A DNA stretch of 35,595 nucleotides, from assembly GCA_020251025.1 (NCBI GenBank), contig JADCDI010000027.1:1-35595 (forward strand). The letters are read 5' to 3'. The stretch comes from Rhodobacter sp. (GTDB taxonomy: Bacteria; Pseudomonadota; Alphaproteobacteria; Rhodobacterales; Rhodobacteraceae). The notes below the pieces were generated by a model that saw nothing but the letters and a program-made list of their open reading frames with translations, made no database searches and was not told where the DNA came from. The translations under genes were made by a program, and so were the position numbers. This document shows, piece by piece, positions 8,655 through 17,431 of the stretch (the first letter of the stretch is position 1; every line of letters begins with the position of its first letter).

Positions 8655-8719
8655 GGTCTTGGGTTAGCACGATGCCGGGCCATCGTCACGGGGTTACCCA
8701 AAGCACCGACGGATCGTCG

Positions 8720-8755
8720 CGGCCCGGTGCTCCGGCCCGGTGCCCCGGCCCGGCA
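8720..8755. repeat. 13-bp GC-rich tandem repeat, 2.8 copies
   Basis: The unit CGGCCCGGTGCTC occurs at 8720-8732, again as CGGCCCGGTGCCC at 8733-8745, and partially as CGGCCCGGCA at 8746-8755. It lies in the 178-bp gap between the rnr start and the end of the pseudouridine synthase gene. No gene is seen in that gap. It could act in the rnr leader or simply be slippage. Confidence 0.6.
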
Positions 8756-8832
8756 CGCCACGCGGTGCATGACGGTTGCACCGTTCAGGGGCGGTCCCGC
8801 TCTGGCAGGCCGCCGCGCGGCTTCCCGCCGGG

Positions 8833-9483
8833 TCAGAAGGGGCAAGGTGCCGAAAACGTAACGCTCTTGCCGCTTTCGATATCCCGAAACCGCAGGCTTT
8901 CCGCGTGCAGCATCAGCCGGGGAAAATCGCGGGCCGCCCCGGTGGCATAGAGAGGATCACCCAGGATCGGGTGACCGATTTCCGCCATATGCACGCGCAG
9001 CTGATGGCTGCGCCCGGTCAGCGGCATCAACCGCACCCGGCTTTCATCCTTCTGCGCCCGGATCACCCGCCAGTCGGTCACGGCAGGCCGCCCGGTGTCG
9101 TGGTTCACGTGCTGGCGCGGCCTGTTTGGCCAATCGACCGACAGGGGCAGATCGACACGACCTTGCTTTGGCTCCAGCCTTCCCCGGACGCGGGCCAGAT
9201 AGACCTTGCGCACCTGGCGCGTCTCGAACTGCTGTCCCAGCTTCGCCTGCGCCGCCCGGGTCAGGGCAAAGACCATGACGCCCGAGGTGTCAAGGTCAAG
9301 GCGATGCACAAGCAGCACCTCCGGAAATACCCCCCGCAGCCGCCCGATCAGGCAATCGGCACGATCATCGCCCCGCCCCGGCACGGACAGCAACCCGGCA
9401 GGCTTGTCCACCACGACGATCTGCGAATCGTGGTGGATCAGCCGCAGCGGCGTGTCGGGGGGCGCATAAACAAATCCGCTCAT
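8833..9483 (-). CDS. RluA-family pseudouridine synthase
   Basis: This 216-residue enzyme isomerises uridine to pseudouridine in RNA. The family signature HRLDLDTSGVMVFAL (60-74) contains the catalytic Asp63. The conserved GRSHQLRVHMAEIGHPILGDPLYA lies near the C-terminus. It lacks an S4 domain and is short, like the RluA/TruC-type single-domain members; whether the target is rRNA or tRNA cannot be decided. The start at 9483 (MSGFVYAPPD) is chosen because homology begins there. The ATG at 9495 is an alternative, and the frame stays open up to 9594 without family similarity. The gene follows fdsD on the same strand after 187 bp, with a hairpin in between, so it is probably a separate unit. Confidence 0.9.
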   Translation of the reverse strand: MSGFVYAPPDTPLRLIHHDSQIVVVDKPAGLLSVPGRGDDRADCLIGRLRGVFPEVLLVHRLDLDTSGVMVFALTRAAQAKLGQQFETRQVRKVYLARVRGRLEPKQGRVDLPLSVDWPNRPRQHVNHDTGRPAVTDWRVIRAQKDESRVRLMPLTGRSHQLRVHMAEIGHPILGDPLYATGAARDFPRLMLHAESLRFRDIESGKSVTFSAPCPF

Positions 9484-9559
9484 GCCCCGGGGCATAGCGA
9501 AGCAACGGCGCGCGTCAACCCGCCGGCAGGCCAGGATACCCGAAACAAGGGCAGAGGCG

Positions 9560-9585
9560 ATGCCCCGTCCCGAACATCGGGGCAT
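9560..9585 (-). terminator. Hairpin between fdsD and the pseudouridine synthase gene
   Basis: The arms ATGCCCCG (9560-9567) and CGGGGCAT (9578-9585) form a perfect 8-bp stem with a 10-base loop. It lies 86 bp after the fdsD stop. No T-run follows in either direction. It could end fds operon transcription or be an operator for the next gene; the same octamer pair recurs at 9482-9495. Confidence 0.4.
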
Positions 9586-9670
9586 TGGGCGCACTGTCGC
9601 AACGCCCCGGCTGCGCGCAGGAAGCGGGCAAGGTCACGCGCGGCACGGGTTACGGATGTCTGGCCTGTTC

Positions 9671-9895
9671 TCAGCCGGTATCAGCGGGGCGGCGGATCAA
9701 GGCGGCCGCTTCGCGCAGCAGCGGGCGCAATCCGGTGCCACCGGCGTCGATCATTTCAAACAATTGCCGCCGCATGCGCGGTTCCCAAAAGGCGTTGATA
9801 TGGGCGGCAACCCCTTCGACACCTTCGTCATGCGGTTTTGATTCGAAGAAAATGGCAATCTGGTTTGCCATGTGCGCCAGCTTTTCATGCGACAT
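9671..9895 (-). CDS. fdsD: NAD-dependent formate dehydrogenase delta subunit
   Basis: This 74-residue protein begins MSHEKLAHMANQIAIFFESK and has the conserved stretch AAHINAFWEPRMRRQLFEMI found in FdsD proteins. FdsD is the small accessory subunit encoded at the end of fds operons and is needed for an active complex in Rhodobacter capsulatus; it has no cofactor motif. The gene overlaps the end of fdhD by 11 bp, so translation is probably coupled. It is the last gene of the operon. Confidence 0.9.
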   Translation of the reverse strand: MSHEKLAHMANQIAIFFESKPHDEGVEGVAAHINAFWEPRMRRQLFEMIDAGGTGLRPLLREAAALIRRPADTG

Positions 9896-10697
9896 GGGTC
9901 GACTCCCGGGAAAGGATGCGATCAGGGCGGGTAAACACCTCGAACCGGTCGCTGCGCGCCAGGGCGATCAGCGTGATGCCCGCCGCCTCTGCCAGGTCCA
10001 CGGCATGGGCCGTGGGGGCGGACACGGCAACCAGCACCGGCACCCCCATCACGGCACATTTCTGCACCATGTCGATGGACACCCGGCTGGTCAGCACAAC
10101 CACACCGCCAGACAGCGTCATCCCGATGGTCGCCCCGGCAAGCTTGTCCAGCGCATTGTGGCGACCGACATCCTCGCGCGAGACCACGATGCCCTGCGCC
10201 GGGGTCCAGAAGGCCGCGGCATGGACGGCCCGCGTCGCATCGTGAAGGGGCTGCTGGGCAGGCAGCGCGCCAACGGCGGCAAAGATCTGCGCGGGCGTCA
10301 GCCGCAGCGCCGATGCGCCGACCGGCGGCAGCCGCCGGACGGCTTCTTCAAGCGAGTCGATGCCACACAGACCGCACCCCACGGGACCGGCCATCGTCCG
10401 GCGGCGCGCGGCAAGGCGACCCCCGGCCTCGGGATGAAGCCATATCTGCAGATCGATCCCAAGATCGGTCCCGACCACGGTGATTTCGGCAATCTCGTGC
10501 GGGGCTGCGATCCCCTCGGTCAGGGTGAATCCGCGTGCGAAATCCTCCAGCGCGGCAGGTGTTGCCATCATCACCGCCTGGGTGGTGCCGTTGTAGCTGA
10601 GCGCCACCGCCGTTTCCTCGGGCAGCACCCGGACGCCCGGCTCGAACGTTCCGGCCTGATAGGCCAGACGTGTCAGGGGGCGCTTGGTCTGCATCAT
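9885..10697 (-). CDS. fdhD: Formate dehydrogenase accessory sulfurtransferase FdhD
   Basis: This 270-residue protein (called FdsC in Rhodobacter fds operons) receives sulfur from a cysteine desulfurase and transfers it to the bis-MGD molybdenum cofactor before insertion into FdsA. The motif GCGLCG with Cys108 and Cys111 is the conserved CxxC. SREDVGRHNALDKL and SRVSIDMVQKCAVMGVPVLVAVSAPTA are family blocks in the C-terminal half. The start ATG at 10697 overlaps the fdsA stop codon in an ATGA arrangement. The frame extends further upstream inside fdsA, but that part shows no similarity to the family. Confidence 0.95.
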   Translation of the reverse strand: MMQTKRPLTRLAYQAGTFEPGVRVLPEETAVALSYNGTTQAVMMATPAALEDFARGFTLTEGIAAPHEIAEITVVGTDLGIDLQIWLHPEAGGRLAARRRTMAGPVGCGLCGIDSLEEAVRRLPPVGASALRLTPAQIFAAVGALPAQQPLHDATRAVHAAAFWTPAQGIVVSREDVGRHNALDKLAGATIGMTLSGGVVVLTSRVSIDMVQKCAVMGVPVLVAVSAPTAHAVDLAEAAGITLIALARSDRFEVFTRPDRILSRESTHVA

Positions 10698-13573
10698 TCT
10701 GCCGCGGGCAGGATGCGGCGCGACCGTTCTGCCTGTTCGGCATAGTCCACCTGCCATTCGGAAGGTCCGTTCGACGGGGCGACCTGCACCGCCGTCACCT
10801 TGTATTCCGGGCAGTTGGTCGCCCAGTCGGAATAATCCGTGGTAACGACATTGGCCTGCGTTTCGGGGTGGTGGAAGGTGGTGTAGACAACGCCGGGCGA
10901 TACGCGGTCGGTGATCCTGGCGCGCAGCGTCGTCTCGCCCGACCGGCTGGCCAGACGCACCCACTGCCCGTCGGCAATGCCGCGCACCTCGGCATCGTGG
11001 GGATGCACTTCCAGCAGGTCTTCGGGATGCCACACGACGTTGGCCGTGCGCCGCGTCTGTGCGCCGACGTTATACTGGCTCAGGATGCGGCCCGTCGTCA
11101 GCAAAAGGGGAAAGCGGGGGCCGGTCTTTTCATCGGTCGCCACATATTCGGTGCGGATGAACTTGCCGCGCCCGCGCACAAAGCCGTCGACATGCATCAG
11201 CGGCGTGCCTTCGGGTGCCTTTTCGTTGCAGGGCCATTGCACCGACCCCATCGTTTCCAGCTTTTCATAACTGACACCGGCAAAGCTGGGCGTGGTCAGG
11301 GCGATCTCGTCCATGATCTGGCCGGGATGGGTGTAAGTCCAGCCTGCGCCCATCGCATTGGCCAGAAGCTGCGTCACCTCCCAGTCGGCATAGCCGTTGC
11401 GCGGGGCCATGACCTTGCGCACGCGGTTGATGCGGCGTTCGGCATTGGTAAAGGTGCCGTCCTTTTCCAGAAAGGTCGATCCGGGCAGGAAGACATGCGC
11501 GTAATTCGCCGTCTCGTTCAGGAACAGGTCATGGACAATGACGCAGTCCATGGCGGCCAGACCTGCGGCCACATGCCGGGTGTCGGGGTCGGATTGCAGG
11601 ATGTCCTCGCCCTGGCAATAAAGGCCCTTGAAGGTGCCTTCAACGGCGGCGTCCAGCATGTTGGGAATGCGCAGGCCCGGCTCGTTGTCGATCCTGACAC
11701 CCCAGAGGCTTTCGAAAATGTCGCGCACGGCATCGTTGGACACGTGCCGGTAGCCCGGCAGTTCGTGCGGGAAGGATCCCATGTCGCAAGACCCCTGCAC
11801 GTTGTTCTGGCCGCGCAGAGGGTTCACGCCAACGCCGGGCCGCCCGATATTGCCGGTCAGCATGGCAAGGTTGGCAATCGCAATGACCGTGGTGGACCCC
11901 TGGCTGTGTTCCGTCACACCCAGACCATAGTAGATGGCCCCGTTGCCGCCCCTGGCATAAAGCCGTGCCGCTTCGCGCAGGTCCTTTGCCGGAACGCCCG
12001 TCAGCAGTTCCGTCGCCTCGGGCGAATGGTTCGGGGCGGCGACGAATTCGGCGTAATCGGTGAATTCGTCCCAGTCGCAGCGGGTGCGGATGAAATCTTC
12101 GTCAAACAGCCCTTCGGTGACGATCACATGCGCCATGGCGGTTACAACCGCAACATTGGTGCCGGGCCGCAGCGGCAGGTGGTGGGCCGCCTTAATATGC
12201 GGCGATTTCACCAGATCGATCCGGCGCGGGTCGATGACGATCAGCTTCGCGCCCTTGCGCAGCCGCTTTTTCAGGCGGCTGGCGAACACGGGATGCCCGT
12301 CGGTCGGGTTCGCGCCGATCACGATCACCACATCGGTCTGTTCCACCGAATCGAAATCCTGCGTGCCCGCACTGGTGCCGAAAGTCTGGCCCAGGCCATA
12401 GCCGGTGGGCGAATGGCAGACGCGGGCGCAGGTATCGGTGTTGTTGTTGCGGAAGACGGCGCGCGCCAGTTTCTGGACCAGATAGGCCTCTTCATTCGTG
12501 CAGCGCGACGAGGTGATGACCCCGACCGAGTGCCGCCCGTATTTTTCCTGGATGCCCTTCATGCGGCCGGCGGCAAACCCCAGGGCCTCGTCCCAGGACA
12601 CTTCGCGCCACGGATCGTTGATGCTTTCGCGGATCAGCGGGTTCAGGATGCGGTCCTTGTGGCTGGCATAGCCATAGGCGAAGCGGCCCTTGACGCAGGA
12701 ATGGCCCCGGTTGGCCTTGCCATGCTTGTAGGGCGTCATCCGCACCAGCTCGTCGCCGCGCAGTTCCGCCTTGAACGAACAGCCGACCCCGCAATAGGCG
12801 CAGGTGGTGATGACCGACCGTTCCGGCGTGCCGATGTCGATGATCGACTTTTCCTGCAGCGTGGCGGTCGGACAGGCCTGAACGCAGGCCCCGCAGGACA
12901 CACAATCGGATGTCAGCGCCGTGTCGGTCTTGGCCCCGAACGACACCCGGCTGTCCCATCCGCGCCCTTGAATCGTCAGTGCGAAGGTGCCCTGCACCTC
13001 TTCACAGGCGCGCACGCAGCGCGAGCAGACGATGCATTTGGCGGGGTCATAGGTGAAATAGGGGTTGCTGTCGTCTTTCGGCATCCACTGCGGATTGGCC
13101 TGACCGGAATTGTCCTTGGCGCGGAAATGGGTATCAACCGCCTCATAGCGCACATCGCGCAGGCCCACGGCCCCCGCCATATCCTGCAATTCGCAATCGC
13201 CGTTCGCCGAACAGGTCAGGCAATCCAGCGGGTGGTCGCTGATGTAAAGTTCCATCACCCCGCGCCGCAGGGTCTTCAGCCTGGCGGTCTGGGTCCGCAC
13301 CTTCATGCCGGCGGCGACGGGGGTGGTGCAGGAGGCGGGCGTACCGGCCCGCCCCTCGATCTCAACCAGACACAGGCGGCAGGACCCGAAGGCGTCGATG
13401 GAATCGGTGGCGCAAAGTTTCGGCACCGATATGCCTGCCTCGGCGGCGGCGCGCATGATGCTGGTGCCTTCCGGCACGGTCACATCAAAACCGTCCACAG
13501 TCAGCGTGACCATTACCTTCGACTTCGCGGCAGGGGTTCCGAAGTCACGGTCCGGGATGATGAAGTCCTTCAT
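10694..13573 (-). CDS. fdsA: NAD-dependent formate dehydrogenase alpha (molybdenum) subunit
   Basis: This 959-residue cytoplasmic subunit oxidises formate to CO2 at a bis-MGD molybdenum centre. The N-terminus is a complex I NuoG-like electron chain: [2Fe-2S] ligands Cys54, 65, 68 and 82; a His-ligated cluster His114, Cys118, 121 and 127; and two ferredoxin-type [4Fe-4S] sets, Cys180/183/186/190 and Cys224/227/230/234. The catalytic domain starts with the Cys258/261/265/293 cluster. The molybdenum ligand is Cys386 followed by His387 in ARVCHSPTGYGL, the same number as the known R. capsulatus FdsA ligand. Cysteine, not selenocysteine, is used. A molydopterin-dinucleotide-binding domain ends the protein. 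It overlaps fdsB by 4 bp and fdhD by 4 bp. Confidence 0.97.
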   Translation of the reverse strand: MKDFIIPDRDFGTPAAKSKVMVTLTVDGFDVTVPEGTSIMRAAAEAGISVPKLCATDSIDAFGSCRLCLVEIEGRAGTPASCTTPVAAGMKVRTQTARLKTLRRGVMELYISDHPLDCLTCSANGDCELQDMAGAVGLRDVRYEAVDTHFRAKDNSGQANPQWMPKDDSNPYFTYDPAKCIVCSRCVRACEEVQGTFALTIQGRGWDSRVSFGAKTDTALTSDCVSCGACVQACPTATLQEKSIIDIGTPERSVITTCAYCGVGCSFKAELRGDELVRMTPYKHGKANRGHSCVKGRFAYGYASHKDRILNPLIRESINDPWREVSWDEALGFAAGRMKGIQEKYGRHSVGVITSSRCTNEEAYLVQKLARAVFRNNNTDTCARVCHSPTGYGLGQTFGTSAGTQDFDSVEQTDVVIVIGANPTDGHPVFASRLKKRLRKGAKLIVIDPRRIDLVKSPHIKAAHHLPLRPGTNVAVVTAMAHVIVTEGLFDEDFIRTRCDWDEFTDYAEFVAAPNHSPEATELLTGVPAKDLREAARLYARGGNGAIYYGLGVTEHSQGSTTVIAIANLAMLTGNIGRPGVGVNPLRGQNNVQGSCDMGSFPHELPGYRHVSNDAVRDIFESLWGVRIDNEPGLRIPNMLDAAVEGTFKGLYCQGEDILQSDPDTRHVAAGLAAMDCVIVHDLFLNETANYAHVFLPGSTFLEKDGTFTNAERRINRVRKVMAPRNGYADWEVTQLLANAMGAGWTYTHPGQIMDEIALTTPSFAGVSYEKLETMGSVQWPCNEKAPEGTPLMHVDGFVRGRGKFIRTEYVATDEKTGPRFPLLLTTGRILSQYNVGAQTRRTANVVWHPEDLLEVHPHDAEVRGIADGQWVRLASRSGETTLRARITDRVSPGVVYTTFHHPETQANVVTTDYSDWATNCPEYKVTAVQVAPSNGPSEWQVDYAEQAERSRRILPAAE

Positions 13574-15102
13574 TCGGCGGCCTCTTTGGCGGATCTGTGG
13601 AAGTCATCAGGAAAATGGGTCAGTGCCGACATCACCGGGTAGGGCGTAAACCCGCCCAGCGCGCAAAGCGAGCCTGCCTTCATCGTCTCGCACAGGTCGG
13701 TCAGCAGCGGAATCGCCGCCGCATCGCCCCGCGCGATCCGGTCAACCGTTTCCACCCCGCGCACCGCGCCGATGCGGCAGGGGGTGCATTTGCCGCAGCT
13801 TTCGATGGCGCAGAATTCCATCGCAAAGCGGGCCTGTGCCAGCATGTCGGCACTGTCATCGAAAACGACGATCCCGGCATGGCCGATCAGACCGCCTTTC
13901 TGGGCGTATTCCTCGTATCCAAAGGGGGTGTCGAACAGCGCGCGCGGAAAATAGGCCCCCAGCGGCCCGCCGACCTGCACGGCCTTGACCGGCCGGCCGG
14001 TGGCCGTGCCACCCGCCAGATCATCCACAATCGCACCCAGCGACATTCCGAAAGCCGTCTCGAACAGCCCGCCCCGCCTGACGTTTCCGGCAATCTGCAA
14101 CGGGATCGTTCCGCGCGACCGGCCCAGCCCGAAATCACGGTAGAACGATGCCCCGCGTTCAAGGATCACCGGCACCGTCGCCAGCGAGATTACGTTGTTC
14201 ACCACGGTCGGCTTGCCCATGAAGCCTTCCAGCGCGGGCAGCGGCGGCTTGGCCCGCACCACGCCGCGCTTGCCTTCAAGAGAGTTGAGAAGCGCCGTTT
14301 CCTCGCCGCAGACATAGGCTCCCGCGCCGATGCGCAGTTCGATGTCGAAGGCAGGCCCAAGGCCCAGCACGCTGGCCCCCAGCAAGCCGAAAGCGCGCGC
14401 CAGCCGGATTGCTTCCGCCAGCACGGCATTGGCATCGGGGTATTCCGACCGGGAATAGATGAACCCCTTGTCCGCCCCGACGCCCAGCCCCGCAATCACC
14501 ATGCCTTCGATCAGCGTGAAGGGATCGCCTTCCATGATCATGCGGTCGGCGAAGGTGCCGCTGTCGCCTTCGTCGGCATTGCAGACGATGTATTTGCGGT
14601 CTGCCGTGGCACCCGCCACCGTCTTCCACTTGATCCCGGTGGGAAAGCCCGCCCCGCCCCGTCCGCGCAGGCCCGAATCGGTGACTTCGGCAACGATGGC
14701 GTCCGGCGTCATCCCCAGCGCGCGGCGCAGGCCCGCCAGACCGCCATGCGCCTGAAAGTCATCCAGGGAAAGCGGGTCGATCACGCCGCAGCGCGCAAAG
14801 GTAAGGCGCGTCTGCGCCTTCATCCAGGGCAGGTCTTCGGTGGGCCCCAGCGCCTTGGCATGGCTGCCAAAGCCCGCATCGAAAAGCCCCGCCACATCGC
14901 CCGGTCCGACCGGCCCGAAGGCGATGCGGCCCGCTTCGCTGTCCACCTCCAGCAGCGGCTCCAGCCAGACCATGCCGCGCGACCCGTTGCGGACCACGGT
15001 CACCTCAAGGCCGCGCCGCAGCGCCTCGGCCCTGACGGCCGCAACAACCTCTTCCGCGCCAAGCGCCTTGGCCGCCGAATCGCGGGGGACGTAAATCCTC
15101 AC
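13570..15102 (-). CDS. fdsB: NAD-dependent formate dehydrogenase beta (diaphorase) subunit
   Basis: This 510-residue subunit passes electrons from FdsA through an [4Fe-4S] cluster and FMN to NAD+. It is homologous to complex I NuoF with an extra N-terminal thioredoxin-like ferredoxin region (about 1-100). The FMN/NAD region has GRGGAGFPTG (147-156), CNADEGDSGTFADR and GAGAYVCGEETALLNSLEG. The C-terminal cluster ligands are in ESCGKCTPCR and the later Cys in GSLCALGG. It overlaps fdsG by 4 bp and fdsA by 4 bp, showing tight co-translation. Confidence 0.97.
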   Translation of the reverse strand: MRIYVPRDSAAKALGAEEVVAAVRAEALRRGLEVTVVRNGSRGMVWLEPLLEVDSEAGRIAFGPVGPGDVAGLFDAGFGSHAKALGPTEDLPWMKAQTRLTFARCGVIDPLSLDDFQAHGGLAGLRRALGMTPDAIVAEVTDSGLRGRGGAGFPTGIKWKTVAGATADRKYIVCNADEGDSGTFADRMIMEGDPFTLIEGMVIAGLGVGADKGFIYSRSEYPDANAVLAEAIRLARAFGLLGASVLGLGPAFDIELRIGAGAYVCGEETALLNSLEGKRGVVRAKPPLPALEGFMGKPTVVNNVISLATVPVILERGASFYRDFGLGRSRGTIPLQIAGNVRRGGLFETAFGMSLGAIVDDLAGGTATGRPVKAVQVGGPLGAYFPRALFDTPFGYEEYAQKGGLIGHAGIVVFDDSADMLAQARFAMEFCAIESCGKCTPCRIGAVRGVETVDRIARGDAAAIPLLTDLCETMKAGSLCALGGFTPYPVMSALTHFPDDFHRSAKEAAE

Positions 15103-15572
15103 GGCCGCACCTCTGCGATCAGCGCATCAAGGCGCGCCTCGTCCACGCGGCCCAGGACGCGCCCGTCAACAAGGGCCGCCGGTGCGCAGGCGCAAAGACC
15201 AAGGCAGAACACCGGTTCCAGCGTCACGCTGCCATCCGGCGTGGTCTGGTGCCAGCCGATGCCCAGCGCATCCCTGGCATGGGCGGCGACACGGTCTGCG
15301 CCCATGGCCTGACAGGCCTCGGCCCGGCACAGCTTCAAGATATGGCGGCCCGCCGGTTCTTCGCGGAAATCGTGGTAAAAGCTGATCACGCCGTGAACTT
15401 CGGCCCGGCTGACATTCAGATGCTGCGCGATCAGGGGCAGTGCGTCCCCGGGAATGTACCCGAAGGCTGCCTGCACCGCATGCAGCACCGGAATGAGCGG
15501 CCCCTCCAGGCCATCATGCGCGCGCAGGATTTCCCCGATCTGCTCGGCACTGTCTGCGATGCCCGGCATCAT
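15099..15572 (-). CDS. fdsG: NAD-dependent formate dehydrogenase gamma subunit
   Basis: This protein of about 157 residues is homologous to complex I NuoE. It holds a [2Fe-2S] cluster in a thioredoxin fold, with ligands in LCRAEACQ and in PVFCLGLCAC. It works with FdsB as the NADH-side module. GGAGGG at 15578-15583 is a strong ribosome binding site for ATG codons at 15572 or 15569 and excludes the ATG at 15587, which lies beyond it. The gene is the first of fdsGBA-fdhD-fdsD; its promoter must lie in the gap after the LysR gene. Confidence 0.95.
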   Translation of the reverse strand: MMPGIADSAEQIGEILRAHDGLEGPLIPVLHAVQAAFGYIPGDALPLIAQHLNVSRAEVHGVISFYHDFREEPAGRHILKLCRAEACQAMGADRVAAHARDALGIGWHQTTPDGSVTLEPVFCLGLCACAPAALVDGRVLGRVDEARLDALIAEVRP

Positions 15573-15602
15573 CATGGCCCTCCGCATGGCGTGGGTGCAT
15601 GT

Positions 15603-15663
15603 CTATCCCGGTCGATAGGCAAATCAATATTGATTACTCGTTGAATGATAGACTTTATCTATC
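15603..15663. promoter_or_regulatory. Cluster of inverted repeats before the fds operon (probable operators)
   Basis: Three dyads fall in 61 bases: CTATC-N6-GATAG at 15603-15618, a perfect 14-bp palindrome AATCAATATTGATT at 15622-15635, and GATAGA-N5-TCTATC at 15647-15663. The first and third share the same CTATC/GATAG half-site; the third overlaps the last codon of the LysR gene. The region is distinctly AT-rich for this genome. The natural reading is promoter and binding sites for the adjacent LysR-type protein, whose family uses dyads of the T-N11-A kind; that is inference. Confidence 0.6.
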
Positions 15664-16537
15664 GAACCAGTCGTCCCGCCTCGGCAAGAAGGGCAGAAAG
15701 CACGGGGGTCAGCGGATCGCGCCGGGCCGTAACCAGCCCCACCAGGTGCTCGGCCTCCGGCGCGACGATGGGCACGGCGACCAGACCGCCCGCCAGCGCC
15801 ATTCCGGCAAGTTTCGTGGGCACCACGCTGGCCCATCGCCCCGTCATGACATGGGCGATCAGCGCAATCGTGGAATTCGATTCCACCTGCGGGACCACGG
15901 ATGCCCCGGTTTCCGCCAGATGCTGGTTCACGATGCGCCGGTTCTGCATGTCGGCGGTCAGCAGGCACAGGGGCTGTTCGGCCACCTCGGCCCAGGTGAC
16001 CTGGTCCCGCCCGGCAAGCGGCGTGCCGGGCGCGCACAGCAGGCGATAAAACTCGGTATAAAGGGGCACCTGCGCCACGCGCCCCAGCGGTTCATTGTCC
16101 AGATAGGTGATGCCGGCATCCAGCTCCAGGCTTTCGATCTCTGCCAGAATCTCTTCCGACGTGCGCGACAGGATCGAGACCCGCACATTCGGATTGCGCA
16201 GAAGGAAGGGGGCGGTCAGCTCTGCCACCATGGGAAGCGCGGTCGGGATGACACCGATCCGGACATTCCCGGACAGGCCGGACCGGACGACCTTCATTTC
16301 GGCCCGCAGCGCCCGCATGTCGCCGACAATGCGCCGCGCCCAGTCCAGAACCCGCACACCTTCGGGGGTCAGCCCCTGAAACCGGGACCCGCGGAACACA
16401 AGCTGCACGCCAAGCTGGTCTTCCAATTGCCGGATGGCGGAACTCAGCGTCGGCTGGGTCACGCCGCAGACATCGGCGGCGCGGCCGAAATGCCGCTCGT
16501 TGGCCAGGGCGATGAACATTTCCAGCTTGTCGATCAT
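15659..16537 (-). CDS. LysR-family transcriptional regulator, probable regulator of the fds operon
   Basis: This 292-residue protein has an N-terminal winged helix-turn-helix (about 3-60; FGRAADVCGVTQPTLSSAIRQLEDQLG) and a LysR substrate-binding domain from about 90 to 290. It is encoded just upstream of fdsG in the same direction, with dyads in the gap. LysR-type FdsR proteins control fds operons in Cupriavidus and related bacteria, so a role in the formate response is likely. The gap upstream (16538-16626), shared with the divergent peptidase gene, contains CATTGC-N17-GCAATG (16545-16573), a possible autoregulatory site. Confidence 0.92.
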   Translation of the reverse strand: MIDKLEMFIALANERHFGRAADVCGVTQPTLSSAIRQLEDQLGVQLVFRGSRFQGLTPEGVRVLDWARRIVGDMRALRAEMKVVRSGLSGNVRIGVIPTALPMVAELTAPFLLRNPNVRVSILSRTSEEILAEIESLELDAGITYLDNEPLGRVAQVPLYTEFYRLLCAPGTPLAGRDQVTWAEVAEQPLCLLTADMQNRRIVNQHLAETGASVVPQVESNSTIALIAHVMTGRWASVVPTKLAGMALAGGLVAVPIVAPEAEHLVGLVTARRDPLTPVLSALLAEAGRLVR

Positions 16538-16626
16538 GCCCCGTCATTGCACCAAAGCCGCCTGCGGGCAATGATTGCGGCAGAACCGGCTTGTTGATGC
16601 CGCCATGCTGCCCTAAGTCGGGGAAC

Positions 16627-17430
16627 ATGAGACGCTTCATCCCCTTTCTGAAGAAACATCCGCTTGTCGCCGTGATCCGGCTGCAGGGGGTCATCGCATC
16701 CGGCGGGCGTGCCGGCATCGGCCTGAACGATGCGGCGCTGGCCCCGCTTGTGGAAAGGGCCTTCACGCGCGGCAAGCCCAGCGCGGTGGCGCTGGTGATC
16801 AATTCACCGGGCGGCTCGGCGGTGCAATCTTCGCTGATTGCCGCCCGCATCCGTCGGCTTGCCCGGGAAAACGACATCCCCGTTCATGCTTTTGTCGAAG
16901 ATGTCGCCGCATCGGGGGGCTACTGGCTGGCCTGCGCGGCGGATCAGGTCTGGGTTGATGACAGTTCCATCGTCGGATCGATCGGGGTCATCTTTGCCGG
17001 TTTCGGCTTTCCGGAATTCATGGCACGCCAGGGCATCGAACGCCGCGTCGTCACCTCGGGCCGGTCCAAAAGCCTGGCGGACCCCTTCCTGCCGGAAAAA
17101 CCCGAGGATGTGGCCCGCCTGAAGGCGCTGCAGGACCCCATCCATCAGGCCTTCATCGCACATGTGAAGGCGCGGCGTGGTGCGCGGCTTGATGAATCGG
17201 CCGATCTCTTCAACGCCGACATCTGGGTGGGTGCCGGGGCGGTAAGTGTCGGCCTGGCCGATGGCGTGGCCCATCTTGTGCCGAAAATGAAAGAGCTGTT
17301 CGGCGACAAGGTAAGGCTGGTGCCCTATGGCCAGCGCCGGTCGCTTCTGCAGCGGGTCGGGGCGCAGATCGCCGGGTCTGCCCTGTCCCAGGTCGAAGAT
17401 CGCGCCGTCTGGGCACGGTTCGGCCTTTGA
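16627..17430 (+). CDS. S49-family serine peptidase (SppA/SohB-like)
   Basis: This 267-residue peptidase is a short, single-domain S49 member with a ClpP-like fold. The Ser/Lys dyad is visible: Ser96 in DVAASGGYWLACAAD and Lys148 in GRSKSLADPF. Their spacing of 52 residues equals that of Bacillus SppA (S147/K199). NSPGGSAVQSSLIAARI is the conserved block before the nucleophile. No clear signal peptide or membrane segment is present. ATG 16627 follows GGGGA; an in-frame start at 16591 adds residues without similarity. It is the first gene of a tight cluster with the next two. Likely substrates are signal peptides or membrane protein fragments; this is inferred from the family. Confidence 0.9.
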   Translation: MRRFIPFLKKHPLVAVIRLQGVIASGGRAGIGLNDAALAPLVERAFTRGKPSAVALVINSPGGSAVQSSLIAARIRRLARENDIPVHAFVEDVAASGGYWLACAADQVWVDDSSIVGSIGVIFAGFGFPEFMARQGIERRVVTSGRSKSLADPFLPEKPEDVARLKALQDPIHQAFIAHVKARRGARLDESADLFNADIWVGAGAVSVGLADGVAHLVPKMKELFGDKVRLVPYGQRRSLLQRVGAQIAGSALSQVEDRAVWARFGL

Positions 17431-17431
17431 C

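Noticed and set aside
10670-13642. A 990-residue plus-strand open frame opposite fdsA
   Set aside because: fdsA on the other strand has all cofactor ligands and the operon context. The opposite frame has no recognisable domain.
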